This document shows, in pieces, positions 1 through 12,051 of a DNA stretch of 64,000 nt. The DNA comes from Ancylostoma caninum (lineage: Eukaryota > Nematoda > Chromadorea > Rhabditida > Ancylostomatidae). Within the stretch, counting starts at the first letter, position 1. Every line of letters begins with the position of its first letter. Location of the stretch: contig JBAJFG010000502.1 in the NCBI GenBank assembly GCA_037903475.1, forward strand, positions 151,501-215,500, written 5' to 3'. The notes under the pieces are model-generated. The model did not search any database. It was not told the origin of the DNA and worked only from the letters and a program-made list of their open reading frames with translations. The position numbers were made by a program, and so were the translations under genes.

Positions 1-76
1 ACAAACAATGTAAACATTTTTCTGGAGCAGCCGTAGAAGGTGATTCATTTCTCTTCGCTATATCTTTTTTATTAAG

Positions 77-1361
77 GCCGTTGCTAAGCACGAGCTCGCT
101 CCTCCCAAAACCACTGACTGGCCCGCAATCAAGGCTGATTGGAAGAAGGTGACGCAGTTCATCGCGAACAAACAATATAAGCAGCTTACTGTTAGGGTAA
201 GTAGTTAAATGTTTTCTGTTTCTATTATTTTTTTTTGCACACTTTATTTTCCCACCATATTTTAACTGGTTTATGGCCTCGAAACGAAACTTATTTGGAA
301 ATGTTCTGGCTAAACTTTAAGTTTGAGTTTGACGCTAGTTAAGCGCTACACCATCCCTACAGGGTGGCGGCATCCAGGTAACCCGAGGTGCTGAGTGTGG
401 CCGGAGCGTGGGTTGTCGCATAGGGTGAGAACACTGAATATTCTCCCGCGCAGAGTTGTCTCTTGGCTCTCAGGAAACGTCAAACCTTTCCCATTAGATA
501 AGGTTTATTGGATTCGAGGCCTCGGATACAGTTACGGTAGCTGTTTTACAGCAAATTGGCAAAACCATGTAAATTTCGGCGGAGAATTGGTTCCTGTCCA
601 AAAACTTGGGTTAAAGACCGTGATCACCAAAAGAAAGCACCTGCATCAAGAATGAGGAAATCCTAATAAATACATTTCTTTTGCAAACCTAAGTAAGAGT
701 ATGGAAATAACATTGCCATGATAACCTGTTTTTACTTTTTGTGCAGCTTGTGCTATACATTCCTCTAAGAAAACCTCACAGTAAGGTTTTGGGGTCATGG
801 GCGTGGATAAGTCCCGCATGGTTATTGCCTTCGTAAATTTTGAAAGTTTGGCCTTTGTCTCTTTCTTTCGCTATCCCTCCCCTCTGACTAATATTCTTTA
901 AATTTGAGCCATGCCGTTCACATTGAATTGTATTAGTTGATTTTTTCGTTTTCTGTTCTCTGAAGTCTTTAGCAGATTGAAATTATCCGTTCGCTAATAC
1001 GCATAGTAATTATATTGAAGGAAGCCCTCGTTTATACTGCTGTTACTATGGAAGTTATGTTCTGGTTCTTCGTAGGAGAAATGATCGGACGTCGAAACGT
1101 TTTCGGTTATTTGGTATGTTTGCGTTTGTATCGCTTGATTGCTTCTTCTTTTCAAGTCTTGAATATCCACATTTGATTCGTAGTTTGAGGAAAGTCAACT
1201 GTGGATTGCATCTCTTTTTAGACCAAGTTTCTGTATATTGATAACAGTATAACTTTATTAAATATTCATTGTTTTAGGTACCAGCCGACTATGTATCTCG
1301 TGATACTCGCAAGAAGGTCAAGGCACTCGAGGCAGAGGCCAAGGAACTCGCCCAACACTAA
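77..1361 (+). CDS. ATP5MG: Mitochondrial ATP synthase subunit g, 3' part of gene (5' exon missing)
   Basis: Three exons at 77-196, 1021-1113 and 1278-1361 join in phase 0 to 99 codons ending in TAA. The first carries KTTDWPAIKADW, the second the membrane segment ending in FFVGEMIGRR, and the third a Lys/Glu-rich tail. This order matches the ATP-synt_G family, a small inner-membrane subunit at the dimer interface of mitochondrial F1Fo ATP synthase. Donors are GTAAGT at 197 and GTATGT at 1114. Acceptors are AAG, AAG and TTTTAG; the two AAG sites are unusual for a nematode, but they keep the family alignment intact. The N-terminal targeting exon lies left of the window or in the first 70 bases. 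Introns are about 824 and 164 bp. The identification is firm; the first exon start is less certain. Confidence 0.88.
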
Positions 1362-1409
1362 ACCTGCGACTAGCATAGAGTTAAAGTTTGTATAGTTGTT
1401 TGCAATTTG

Positions 1410-1415
1410 AATAAA
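1410..1415 (+). terminator. Polyadenylation signal of ATP synthase g gene
   Basis: An AATAAA lies 49 bases after the stop codon, at the usual distance for a short nematode 3' UTR. Confidence 0.7.
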
Positions 1416-1439
1416 TTTTGAAGAACGATGCCCTTTCCG

Positions 1440-2917
1440 TCTTTGAAAAATAATATATTGTGCATGATATAGTCTATTGGTATAGTCTGTTTCATAGACG
1501 ACGATAGTTGAGCATTTGTGCCTTTCAACTCGTTCACGAAGAAAAGTCAGCTACAGGGGACGTCAATAACGGTTGGTTTCTCCAATGCCTGTCATGCCAC
1601 ATACTACGAGGTACGGGAGACCAGGGGTGAACCACAGAGCACAACATTTTAAAAAATATGTGGAAAATAACAGAGGTGATCACTCATGCACCAGCTCTTC
1701 CCGCACTGATTAAAAGCAGCGGCCCACCTCACATTCGTAGTTCAAGTAATTGCAGATTCTGCATCTCACGTTTGACACGCTGAATACAGCGGTATAGGTA
1801 AATTGTCGCGAAACCGCCTTTAAACCCGTTTTCCGGGACGGGGTCTGTAACAGTTTGCCAACCCGAGTTGATGTGTGAAGCCATTGATCTTATCGAATGA
1901 ACACGCCAAGACCCGTTGACCAACGCGGCAGCCGTGGCAGGCAGCCAGCACAGCTTGGAGCGATCCGCCTCCGGGCTCCAAATTTTTAGCCAGTTCGAGC
2001 CTTTCGGAAACGGAGCTTTCGCCGCTTCTATGCCTATTGATGTGCCCAGGGCTTGAACTCCAGCGGTGAATACATGCACAAAGACTGCATTTATGGTAAT
2101 TGAAACACAAAATACATAACGTGGACTTATTTAGATGACTCACACACATGTATAGCTCCTGCTGCTTTACACGTAGTTGTCGAAAATTTCCTTACAGTAC
2201 GAACATCTATAAACAATAAAACATAATTACTAGCCTGTTTTTTATCGGTCCTCTATTTAAATGTTTACCTGGATCCGTATGTATAGTACGTTGCCTGAAA
2301 CCATTGGACATCCTTTTTTTTCTGAAAACAGTGAATGCAACTTATATTGCGAGCAAAATACACGCGGCTCACGCGAAGAAAACGATTGATCAAGCAGAAA
2401 ATTGACGTAATTGCCACGTACGAGGTCCCAAACGCTATTTTTGCACGATACAAAAAAGACACGATGCATAAAAATGATGAATTAGCCATCGGAACGAGTT
2501 TTCAAGAACGGAAGCTCATTTCAAATACCTCACTTTCCCGCCATTGCACCGAATGTGCGTCAGGGAATGATCCCAGTCGCGGATAAATTATATTGGATAG
2601 CGGAGTGGATTAAGTGCGGTGGGAATGGGTATTAATCCACTGCGTTTTCCCTCCCAAGGACAAATATATTGGATACGGCTCCAGCTTTGCGATGTAGCTG
2701 CAGGCAACACCCGACAGCCACAGCGCACATCCACACCGCGCCGGTGGAGTGGCGCGTCAGGCCACGGAGGGGTGAGTCGCGACCGGCGCTCCCTGTACCT
2801 GCAACCAGTCACAGCCGCAAGAAAAAGCATTCACGTGGGGAAAACCACTCCGAACTATTCGCACGCATGTAATTCTCCTTCTCTTGCGGGGCCCACAAAC
2901 AAACGCTCGTTAGCACC
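1440..2917. other. Intergenic, no gene seen
   Basis: No exon-like stretch with splice signals was found. A segment at about 2690-2830 shares a broken pattern (a CACCCGACA core followed by CCCTGTA) with about 20785-20885, so both may be decayed copies of one dispersed repeat. Confidence 0.4.
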
Positions 2918-2921
2918 TTAA

Positions 2922-3347
2922 AGGCAGTGTGTCAGCTCGTTTCGTCAGTTGTAGATATCAACGGACTCTGAACCTCCTTGTCACGCTAATTCGAAAGATG
3001 TACGAAGATGTACGTCAAAGCTCATAAAAATGACGAAAACCCCGTTTTCGGAGGGTCCCGAAGTGCAGTTCACGGACCACCTGGGCGGAGCGGTCCGTGA
3101 ATGTGCTAGTTGCCCGCCACGTCTGCAGTGTTGGGCAACACGTCTAGACATGTCCGATCGATGAGATTAACGACTCCACGCTCCACTCAGCTCGACAAAC
3201 TGTTACAAATCCCGACCCGAAAAACGTTCAAAAGTAGGGTTTAAAGACCTTTTTGTAATATTTTAGGTATACCTTTGGATTCAGCGTGTCGAGGAGATTC
3301 AGAATCTGGTGAAAGCTCAGGCACGAAAACGAGGTGACACACTGCCT
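2922..3347. mobile_element. MITE with TTAA target duplication
   Basis: The ends are inverted copies starting AGGCAGTGTGTCA and continuing imperfectly for about 70 bases. Direct TTAA copies flank it at 2918-2921 and 3348-3351. The 426 bp carry no open frame. TTAA is the piggyBac-type target, but the termini do not begin with CCC, so the superfamily is only inferred. Confidence 0.75.
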
Positions 3348-3469
3348 TTAACACAGGGAAAGCGTAACTCCTCGGACTTCCCGCTTGTTTTTTTTTTTTT
3401 ACAATTTCTTAGCAGTTCTTTGTTAGAGTAGAATTGCTTAGTTAGGTTTGGGGGTTTTAAGAGTTCCAG

Positions 3470-3774
3470 TTTAAGAATCGTAGGAAGGTTTCAGATTGAG
3501 CGGGTCTGGTGTCATCACGCCAGCCGTGATGACCCCGGCATACGTGGCCCCGCCCACCCCGGCTGTAAGTACGGGCAGGGCCACCGAGTGCTCATACTCG
3601 ATCTAAGAGCACGCAAAGTGCAGCGGTTACTGATCTCGTCTTAATAAAGCTGAACCACCACTCTCCTCTATTCTTAGTGCAGGGCCTCAAAACCCTGTTG
3701 TTGTCATCCGGCTGTCCATTCTGTGGACAATCTTGAAAGGGTTTCCAACCCACCGTCTTCTCGCCCATATATTT
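3470..3774 (+). repeat. Probable 5' LTR of BEL element 1
   Basis: This stretch lies just before the primer binding site and has an AATAAA followed by CTGAACCACC near 3640-3660. The LTR of element 2 has AATAAATATATC then CTGAACCACC at the matching place. The left boundary cannot be fixed because no second LTR copy is present; the start given is an estimate from the 306 bp LTR of element 2. Confidence 0.5.
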
Positions 3775-3787
3775 TGGTGCATCGGCC
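3775..3787 (+). promoter_or_regulatory. tRNA-Gly(GCC) primer binding site
   Basis: TGGTGCATCGGCC is the exact complement of the CCA-tailed 3' end of eukaryotic tRNA-Gly(GCC). It sits between the LTR and the leader, as a reverse-transcription priming site should. Element 2 has the first 12 bases of the same site. Confidence 0.8.
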
Positions 3788-3803
3788 TAAACAGCCAATT
3801 TCT

Positions 3804-4090
3804 CCCGTGCCAAAGCGTAACAACTTTGGGGCCAGGAGCGAAGACAGCTCACACCAGAGCAACTAAAATCTCCCGTGCCAAAGCGTACCAACTTTGGGGC
3901 CAGGAGTACCTGCAGCTCACCAGAGCAGCACTCAGCTCACACCAGAGCAACTAAATCTCCCGTGCCAAAGCGTACCAACTTTGGGGCCAGGAGTATCTGC
4001 AGCTCACACCAGAGCAGCAGTCAGCTCACACCAGAGCAAAACCTAGCTTACACCAAAGCGACTCTCAGCTCACACCAGAGCAACTTTTCG
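3804..4090 (+). repeat. Tandem repeats in BEL element 1 leader
   Basis: Three units begin CCCGTGCCAAAGCGTA at 3804, 3872 and 3959, each followed by ACTTTGGGGCCAGGAG. Between and after them a shorter motif, CAGCTCACACCAGAGCA, recurs about seven times. The stretch lies between the primer binding site and the gag start, where packaging or dimerisation signals are expected. Confidence 0.85.
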
Positions 4091-4222
4091 GTCAGATTCC
4101 AAGACCGCGAATCGATTCAATTCATCCTCACACCAGGGAAACTAACTCCAGAAACTACCTGGGGACAACTCTCGGTCCAGTACCAGAGTTGAACTAATAA
4201 GCGACTAAAGTGCAGTAGCAAA

Positions 4223-6202
4223 ATGGCGCTCCACTTTCACAAAAAACCTATCATGCTGAACTCAAACACGCTCAAAGATTTGACGGCGCGCTACAAGGAG
4301 TACACAGCGAAGGTAGATTACCCTAAAGTAGACGAGGTCAGCTACGAAAACTGCAGATCTACAATCACGCTACTACAAAGCGGTATAAGGCAGATCAGGG
4401 AGGGGAGAGAAAACCTCCAAAAACTATTCAATGAGATCATAGACGAGTATAAAAATTGCAAAAATAAGTCTGAAAGGAAAGAGTTATTGATCGAAATGGA
4501 ACAAATAGAAGAGGATTCGCAGCTCCATGTCGCAATCGGAGATGCGAACAACCTTATTTTCATGTTGACAGCTCGGCTGGACGAGGCAAAATGTGTCCGA
4601 GATCGAATGGACGTCAAACTTGGTTATGCAACGCAAAAATCGCAGAGAAACGAAACTATCACTCTTGACGATGAGCAGGCACAAAATAACTCAGACCAAA
4701 ATTCTGATCAAACCAGCACAACTATCGAGGCAGAAAACGTAGCCTCATCAATTTCGGAGCCAATTTCACAAAACCCCAATACAAATCGATCCAATCAAGG
4801 CCCATGCCGATCGATCAGACCTCCACAAGCAACACTGCCCAAATTCCACGGCAACGCAGAGGAATTCCCAGAGTACTGGGCAGTTTTCGAAACACTAGTT
4901 CACAAAAGCAATGATCTGGATGTTATGGAGAAAATCCTTCTACTGAAGGAAAGCTTGAGAGGTCGAGCACAAGCTGTCATCAAAGGAATAAAGCTTGTTC
5001 CACAAAACTACGACTGGATTATCCGAACGTTGCAGCAAAACTATTGCAATCAGCCAACAAATAGATCTCAGATCGTTCAAAAGTTGGTGAACCTGAAGCC
5101 GGCCAACAATTTTGCAGACAGCTGCACTGCAGTCTTTGACCAAATACAGATATTGGTCAATCAGATGATTTCCGCTGGCTATGACGTGCGAAATTCTTGC
5201 GATCCCATGTGGTGTGAGACCATTCTAGCAAAGTTTCCTCAGGACGTCGTAAAACCTGTGCTAGTATCTGGCCAAACAATCGCAAATCAAACAATCGAGG
5301 ACCTTCTGGCGCAATTGAGAAAGGAAATTGCCGCAAAAGCTTATGTCGAGAACAGACTCGGCCATAGGCCAAACAGTAAGGTCATTACTTCAAAAGAGAA
5401 GAGTATCAACCAGCGACCCTATATCAATGAAGGGTGCTTATTCTGCCGTAAGGGCAATCACGCATCGATGACATGCAGAACAATAACAGATCAGGAGACT
5501 CGTCGAAGAACATTAAGGGACGAGAACAGATGCTGGAAATGTTGCTCAGCAAAACACACTAGTTTCGACTGTCAGAAACCTGACTGTCCTAACTGTGGGC
5601 AAAAACACCACGCAAGCTTGTGTTTCAAAAGAGAAGCGAATCAGCAGAGATTTCAAACTCCATCGTGGAACGCGAACCAGAGAAATATGGTCGGTCAAAA
5701 CAATGCAAGGCCAACATATCAACCTAACAGAGACAGAAGGATCTCCACAAACCAAAATGATCGTAGGAGGCCCACGACAAACCATGCTCACACAAGTGCG
5801 AGAGTTACAGAATCCACGAGTACCAACGCATCACAGCTCGTGCTCATGACGAGCGAAGGAAACGTGTGGAATTTCAATACTGGAGAGTACGAGAAGGTAC
5901 TTTTCTTCTTTGATTCGGGAGCTCACAAGTCAGTAATCGAAGAGTCCGTGGCCGATCGATTTGGCCTTCCAAAGGAAACCACAGAAATATGCACGATGTC
6001 CGGCATGGGTGGCCACATAGAGTCCTTCATGAGTCACATAGTGAATATGAGAATCAGTACAGCTTACGGGGAAGAGATTGACATGAAAATCCAAACAAAA
6101 CCCGTCATCACCAACAGCTTTCCGAGCGTGAATCTCACCTCGGTCGACATCACCTTCTTGAAGGAAAACAATATCTGCCTGGCTAATTCAAAGCTAAGAT
6201 GA
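4223..6202 (+). CDS. Gag-protease of BEL element 1
   Basis: The frame starts MALHFHKKP and runs 659 codons to an in-frame TGA. The first 200 residues look helical and coiled. Residues about 200-290 match the DUF1759 capsid-type gag domain of BEL elements (LPKFHGNAEEFPEYW). Three zinc knuckles of CCHC type follow at about 400-465 for RNA binding. A retropepsin-like DUF1758 protease with catalytic DSGA lies near residue 570. Element 2 starts with the same MALHFH, which supports the start codon. The stop falls inside the protease C-terminal region; the frame stays open beyond it, so the TGA is either an inactivating mutation or a readthrough site. I see no flanking structure that decides this. 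Confidence 0.88.
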   Translation: MALHFHKKPIMLNSNTLKDLTARYKEYTAKVDYPKVDEVSYENCRSTITLLQSGIRQIREGRENLQKLFNEIIDEYKNCKNKSERKELLIEMEQIEEDSQLHVAIGDANNLIFMLTARLDEAKCVRDRMDVKLGYATQKSQRNETITLDDEQAQNNSDQNSDQTSTTIEAENVASSISEPISQNPNTNRSNQGPCRSIRPPQATLPKFHGNAEEFPEYWAVFETLVHKSNDLDVMEKILLLKESLRGRAQAVIKGIKLVPQNYDWIIRTLQQNYCNQPTNRSQIVQKLVNLKPANNFADSCTAVFDQIQILVNQMISAGYDVRNSCDPMWCETILAKFPQDVVKPVLVSGQTIANQTIEDLLAQLRKEIAAKAYVENRLGHRPNSKVITSKEKSINQRPYINEGCLFCRKGNHASMTCRTITDQETRRRTLRDENRCWKCCSAKHTSFDCQKPDCPNCGQKHHASLCFKREANQQRFQTPSWNANQRNMVGQNNARPTYQPNRDRRISTNQNDRRRPTTNHAHTSARVTESTSTNASQLVLMTSEGNVWNFNTGEYEKVLFFFDSGAHKSVIEESVADRFGLPKETTEICTMSGMGGHIESFMSHIVNMRISTAYGEEIDMKIQTKPVITNSFPSVNLTSVDITFLKENNICLANSKLR

Positions 6203-9200
6203 GAACAGCAGATTCCGCACATTCTCGTAGGACTAGACCACTATCACGATCTAGTCACCGGTCCTGCCGAAGCTGCACGGACTCCTTCGGGACTTCACAT
6301 TACGAAAACCGTATTCGGACCTACGGTATACGGGAAAGGCATCACCTACGCCACGAATTTCCAGAACGCTATGTGTTATGGACTGACTGCCGTTCACGAA
6401 AGTAGTGAACAAGACATTCTGAGAAAAATGTTCGAGTTAGAAGGGCTAGGAATACCCGCGCTCGAATGCCAACGCGACGACAAAGTCCACAAATACCTGA
6501 AAGAGTACACCAAGAAGGTCTCTTTCGAGCATGGGCGCATCACAGCCCCATTTCCATTAAAAGAAAACATATCGTTTTTGGAGGACAACTATGCTATGGC
6601 AATACGACGCCTGGAATCTCTCCAACGAACACTCCAGCAGAACCAAGAACAATGCGGGTGGTACTGCAAAATCCTACAGAACTACGAGCGAGAAGGCATT
6701 ATTGAAACTTTCTCAATGGCTGAAGATAATGCTGTAGGAATCTACTACATGCCTCACTCAGGTGTGTGGAAACCCAGCAAAAAGACACCATTAAGAGTGG
6801 TTTTCGACGCGTCTTCGAAAAGAAAAGGCAACCTATCCCTAAACGATGTGATACACAAGGGAGAGTCGTTCGTGAACAAAATTCACGACATATTGATATC
6901 ATCACGGAGAAGTAACATCGTGTTGATGTGTGACATCGAAGCTGCGTTCACACAAATTCATCTGGTCGAATCCAACAAGGACCTATGTAGATTTCTGTGG
7001 CTCAAAAACATAAATCTTCCACCCACAAAAGACAATCTAATCTACTACCGATTCAGAAGACTTCCACTCGGGGTGACGGCTTCGCCAAGCATTCTAAACA
7101 TGTGCCTATCAGCATTTCTTAACGCTCAAGACACAGAGCTCTCAACAGAAATTGCAAACAACCTATATGTGGACAACATTATGATGACAGCCGATTCAAT
7201 CGAGGACGCTCTAGAAAAATACAAAGCCTCAAAAGTGTTGTTCGCGCAAATCGGGATGAACTTACGCGAATACATCTCGAATTCTGAGGAAGTCAACTCT
7301 CAAATCACAGCCAGCGACAGGCTAGATAACAGCTCATTCAAACTACTGGGAGTCAACTATAATACTCACAGAGACACCTACCAAGTAAAAACTGAATTTC
7401 CAAGCATGAGTAGGATCACGAAAAGAGATATAGTGAGTCAAATAAACTCCGTCTACGATCCTATCGGACTAGTCGGACCACTTCTCGTTAATTTAAAATC
7501 ATTGATGAGGGAGGTGTTTGATCAAAACATAGACTGGAAGACACCACTCAAACAATCCATCTGCGATCGATGGAACAAGTTATGTGATGAGGTCAATAAC
7601 GCTAGTGTTTCCGTCCCAAGATCAATTCCACAACGACGAGGCGATAGAATGCGCCTGTGGGTATTCGCAGATGCGAGCAGCGTTGCGATCGCAGCCTGCG
7701 CTTACGTGCAGTGTCTCTCTACTGGATCAATTTCCACCTTAATTAGCGGAAAGACGAAGCTCACGCCGAAAAAGTGTCACCAAACCATTCCACGTTTGGA
7801 GCTAGTCGGTATCCTCATGGCTGCGCGCCTTTGCAAGGCGGTAGCGTCAAACATGAGCAGCTCCGTCAAAGAGATCAGCATTGTAACCGATAGCGAGATA
7901 GCTTTGTAGTGGCTAAAATCATCCAAGAAGTTGCCAATTTTCGTTGCGAACCAACGCGAACGAATAATGGAAATTCGCGAACAGTTCAATAGCGAAGCCA
8001 TCCCAGTGCATTTCTTTCACGTAGACACGGCACATAATCCCGCAGATGCTGGCACTCGCGGCCTGACAGCCGAACAAATCGATGGCCACAATTGGGTTAG
8101 AGGACCACGTTGGTTAGAACAGGCCCCCAATACATGGCCAGTTAGACCAATAGATAGCGTCCAAGAGGTCACCAACACTGATGAGGGGTTGGAAATAGTG
8201 TCCACCGCACTGGTAGCAAGTGACAACGGTCAATCCAAAAATGAAAAACTCATAGACCTATCTCGTTTCTCCAAGCTGGATAAGGCATTGCGTGTTACTG
8301 CGTTGGTAGGTAAGGTTGCCAGAAAAGGGGCGATATCTACCAACGAAAAACGAACCACTGCTATAAGGCTTGAAACTATCGAAAAGCTAGACGCAAAGGA
8401 AGAAATCATGTCAGCCGACATGGAGCTGGCGGAGCAAGTTCTAATCCGTCAAGAGCAAAATCATCTCAAACTGGAGGAACTCCAAAAACGATTCCGTGAC
8501 AAGAAGATCACATGTGACACAAATGGAATACTCCGTCACGAATCTCGACTTCAAAACGCTTTCATGCCGTATGACACGAAGTCACCTATTTTCATTCCCA
8601 AGGAATCGGAGCTAGTAAGGCTAATCCTGCTCAAAATCCACGAGGACAACGCACACAGCGGAAAAGACCACACGCTGTCAATACTGCGGCAAAGGTTCTG
8701 GATCCCTCGTGTGAGCAGCTCTTTAAAAAAGTACCTAAAGAATTGCACCACATGCAAAAGGTACCAAGGACTGCCGCTCGGTGCCCCATGCATGCCATCA
8801 CTTCCATCAGATCGAGTGATGGTCTCCAAGCCATTTGAGAACACAGGCTGTGACTTCATGGGTCATTTCACCTCGAAGTCGCAAGAAAAAATGTACGTTT
8901 GCAACTACACCTGTCTCACCACTAGAGCGGTGCACCTAGAAGTAGTGGAAAATTTATCCACGGCTGCGTTTTTAAACAGTTTCGTACGATTCATCTCACG
9001 CAGAGGAGTGCCGAAAATCATGCGTAGTGATTGCGGCACTAACTTCAAACACGGAGAGCAGATAATAGACGCCATGTTTAAAACAGATGACAACTCAGGC
9101 TCATCCTTGATGACCTACTGTGCCAAGGAAAAAATCAAGTGGATGTTCAATCCCCCAGCATCTCCCTGGATGGGTGGGGCTTGGGAAAGACTCGTCGGAT

Positions 9201-9952
9201 CTGTCAAGAAGGCCCTGAACAAATCAATAGGCCGCAGAAAATTGACGTTTCCAGACATGTGTACGGTCATAACGAGGATAGAGGCGATCCTTAATACAAG
9301 ACCACTAACCAAATGTGATCCCGAGGACCTTACCAAAATACCGTTACGACCGATTGACTTCCTCCAAGGAAACATCAGGTTCTCGCTCCCAGATGGACAG
9401 ACATTGCGATTGGAAAACGACCCAGACTACGATCCGACGTTGATTCAAACCGAGAAACAAACTCTCGAAGCGATCAAGTTTTCCGAAATGATCGCAGACA
9501 AATTTTGGGATACATGGAAAACCCAATACCTAGTCTCCCTACGTGAAGCAGAAAAAATCCTGTACAAACAACCGAGGCATACCACCAGATCTACTCCAGA
9601 GCTAGGTGAAATAGTCCTGATAGAACAGGACTTGATACCTAGAGGAAACTGGCCATACGGCAAAGTCGTGGAGCTGATTTCGTCCGCAGATGCGTTGGTG
9701 AGATCAGCAAAAATTCTGATGCCAAATCACCTGGTCATCCAACGACCTCTCAACAAGATCTTCCCACTAGAGATCAGAAGTACACCAGAAAATCAGGAGG
9801 CCATTGACGTCGCGGAAATCGATAACGACCCCGCATCGGCCACATCTAGGCGACAACTTCCGAGTCGCGCTACCAAGACACGGGCATACCAGGTGATCAG
9901 AGACTTCGAGGAGAGCCTAGAATCTCACCCACAGATTTCTTACACTGCCAAG
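6203..9952 (+). pseudogene. Pol of BEL element 1 (protease end, RT, RNase H, integrase), one internal stop
   Basis: This continues the gag frame. Reverse transcriptase shows LRVVFDAS near 6791, DIEAAFTQI near 6930, RLPLGVTASPS near 7060 and YVDN at 7166-7177, where the common form is YVDD. RNase H has FADAS near 7666 and TDSE near 7890. A TAG at 7907-7909 interrupts RNase H. Integrase follows with an H-x4-H and C-x2-C zinc site (about 8635-8760), catalytic Asp in GCDFMGHF (8850), Asp in RSDCGTNF (9027) and Glu in GGAWERL (9180). A DUF5641-type tail with LIEQDLIPRGNWPYGKV ends near 9670. No stop separates pol from the envelope region: the frame stays open to 10477. Catalytic residues other than the YVDN Asn look intact. 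Confidence 0.9.
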
Positions 9953-12051
9953 ATGTCACTACCTATGATAATGATACTGTGCCTAATATCTCCAGGCATG
10001 TGCGGAAACGTTTCATCCAACATCCAGTGTCACAGCGGAGTAGTGAGAATAACTCCTCCAGGTGGACCGTTTGAGTTATGCTTCAATAGAGATTGTCAAG
10101 TCCCTGATGACCCAGGGAAAAACCTAAGTTTTGCTCTTCCAATCTCACCTAGAAATGACAAGATGGACATACACCTACGGAGTCTACTATCCAACAACAG
10201 CTTCGAGCAGTCCGAAGTATGTGATCGTCCACAGTTCTGTGGTCACCAGTACTTCCTATCAAAGAGTATTCTAGGAAATCCACACTTGGCCAGCAGGCGC
10301 CATCGCAACGGTCGCGACGCTAACCTATCTGGCAATAATGGCCCTAATCTTATCGCTCTGTGCCGTCTCCAAGCTAAGGGGAAAGATCTCGAACCTAAGA
10401 ATCCTCAAAAGGAAGAGAAATCAGCCGACACAGGTAACGTCCTCAGCTGTGAATTTCGAGCTAGTTCCTCTACCTAGCGCAACCCTAGCGATCTGCACAA
10501 TGATTTGCGCATTAAGTTCTAGTGCTTTCGCATGTCAGCATGGATACATGCGACACACGGCAGAATCTAAGTGTCACTTAGAGTACAATAGAGAACTATT
10601 TTTCAACAAGCTACAGTCGGAGCTATGCGTTGAAATCTTCCACGAAAAGAAACCCGTAGGGACAGCCAAGTTCACCAAAAAGCCAGTGGAGTTCAAGTGT
10701 TCGAAGTTGACTGAATCCTTCACCAGAATGACATCGACCTCCGTCTATCACAGCAAGCGCTGCGCACAGGCTGGATCGTGTACCGACGACATCTGCGAAC
10801 GCGTTAAAGCTAATGACTCCATCCCAGAGCTTGACAAAGCCATGCATTACCCCGGATATTCTGGCTGCTTCAGCAGTTGTGGAGGGTTTCTCTGTGGATG
10901 TTTCATGCCCCAACCAGCTTGCTCATTCTACAGGGTTGCTCACGAACCAATATCCGAGGAAATTTTTGAAATATCTCGATGCGCTCATTGGAGTCCCACT
11001 GTTGCTATCGATTTCCAACTAGACATTCTTGGTAACAAAACATATGTGTCGGAACTACTCGCGCCTTACGTATCTCAAGAAGTTGCGGGCTTGAACGTTA
11101 CGGTAATCTCAATCCAAAAACCAGCCAACCCAATGGCGAACAAAAGGTTTGCAGTATCGAATAATGTCTCGTTCATTCTACAAGAAGACTTCCGCCTCCC
11201 TGTAGAATGCTACACCTACAGTCAAGCCAAAAATCAATTTGCTAGCTGCCCAAGCAGGGTCAGATGTGAGTGCAGCAACTCAATCAATAATTGCCTGTGT
11301 CCGCAAACATCGTTACACCAAAAAAGTGCTTCCTTTCGTGACACCCTACTTTCGGGTAAACGTGTTAGGAAACGAGATCATAACTTCTTCCAATGAAGAA
11401 GAAGTAGTGCTAAGGGTTCAGTCTAGAATCTTTCAAGATTCGGCAGCGCTGACTCAATACCAAAAGTGCGTATTAGAAATCTCAAACCTAACTGGGTGTT
11501 ACGACTGCGAGCATGGGTCCCATTTAACCATCGCATGCACCTCTCCCACGCAAACAGTGGTGACAGCTACATGCGACAGCCAACAGTTCCCAATCAATTG
11601 TGGGCCTAATACCGAAAGAAACAACCTACAGTTACATTTTGAAAAGGCAGTCATAAGCGAAAAATGTTTGCTTTTCTGTATGGAAAATCCTACTAAATTC
11701 ATTTTGCAGGGGCACCTACACTACCATGTGCTGCTGCCTAATGCATCAGTGTTTCACTACAATTCCCACACGGTTAGTATCAAGCACCAATGGTTCTCTG
11801 ACATCAGCATCCCAGATTTCTCCCCGTTGATTAAAGTCATCAAAGATCATTGGAAACTCGCTATTGCAGCCATCGGGGTAACGTTGGCCTTGTCAGCAGT
11901 TACCTACCTCATGGGCCCTATAGTCCTAATCTACCTTGTTAAATTCCTACTCCGGATTCTATCCAGTCTCTCCAGCTATCTTTTCAGTTGTTTCGGTCGG
12001 CCGTGCAAAACGGTGGGAACGGCCAGAGAGCAAGAGGAAGGAGAGGAATAG
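9953..12051 (+). pseudogene. Phlebovirus-like envelope gene of BEL element 1, frame-disrupted
   Basis: An ATG in the pol frame starts a hydrophobic signal-like stretch (MSLPMIMILCLISPG) and a Cys-bearing segment. Reading then moves one frame at about 10250-10290, just before a membrane segment (about 10300-10365). A second signal-like stretch (about 10470-10525) and a Cys-rich ectodomain with GCFSSCGGFLCGCF near 10865 follow. Reading moves frame again between about 11300 and 11345, near a run of six A. The last part ends with a membrane segment near 11865-11960 and TAG at 12049-12051. The layout fits the phlebovirus G2-like envelopes known from nematode BEL/Pao elements: two hydrophobic signals, a Cys-rich fusion protein and a C-terminal anchor. 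Splicing could account for one frame change, but the second looks like damage or a sequencing error. Confidence 0.75.

Noticed and set aside
395..655. 86-codon frame within the first intron of the ATP synthase g gene
   Set aside because: It lies between two exons that fit the family in phase and has no recognisable domain; it is intronic.
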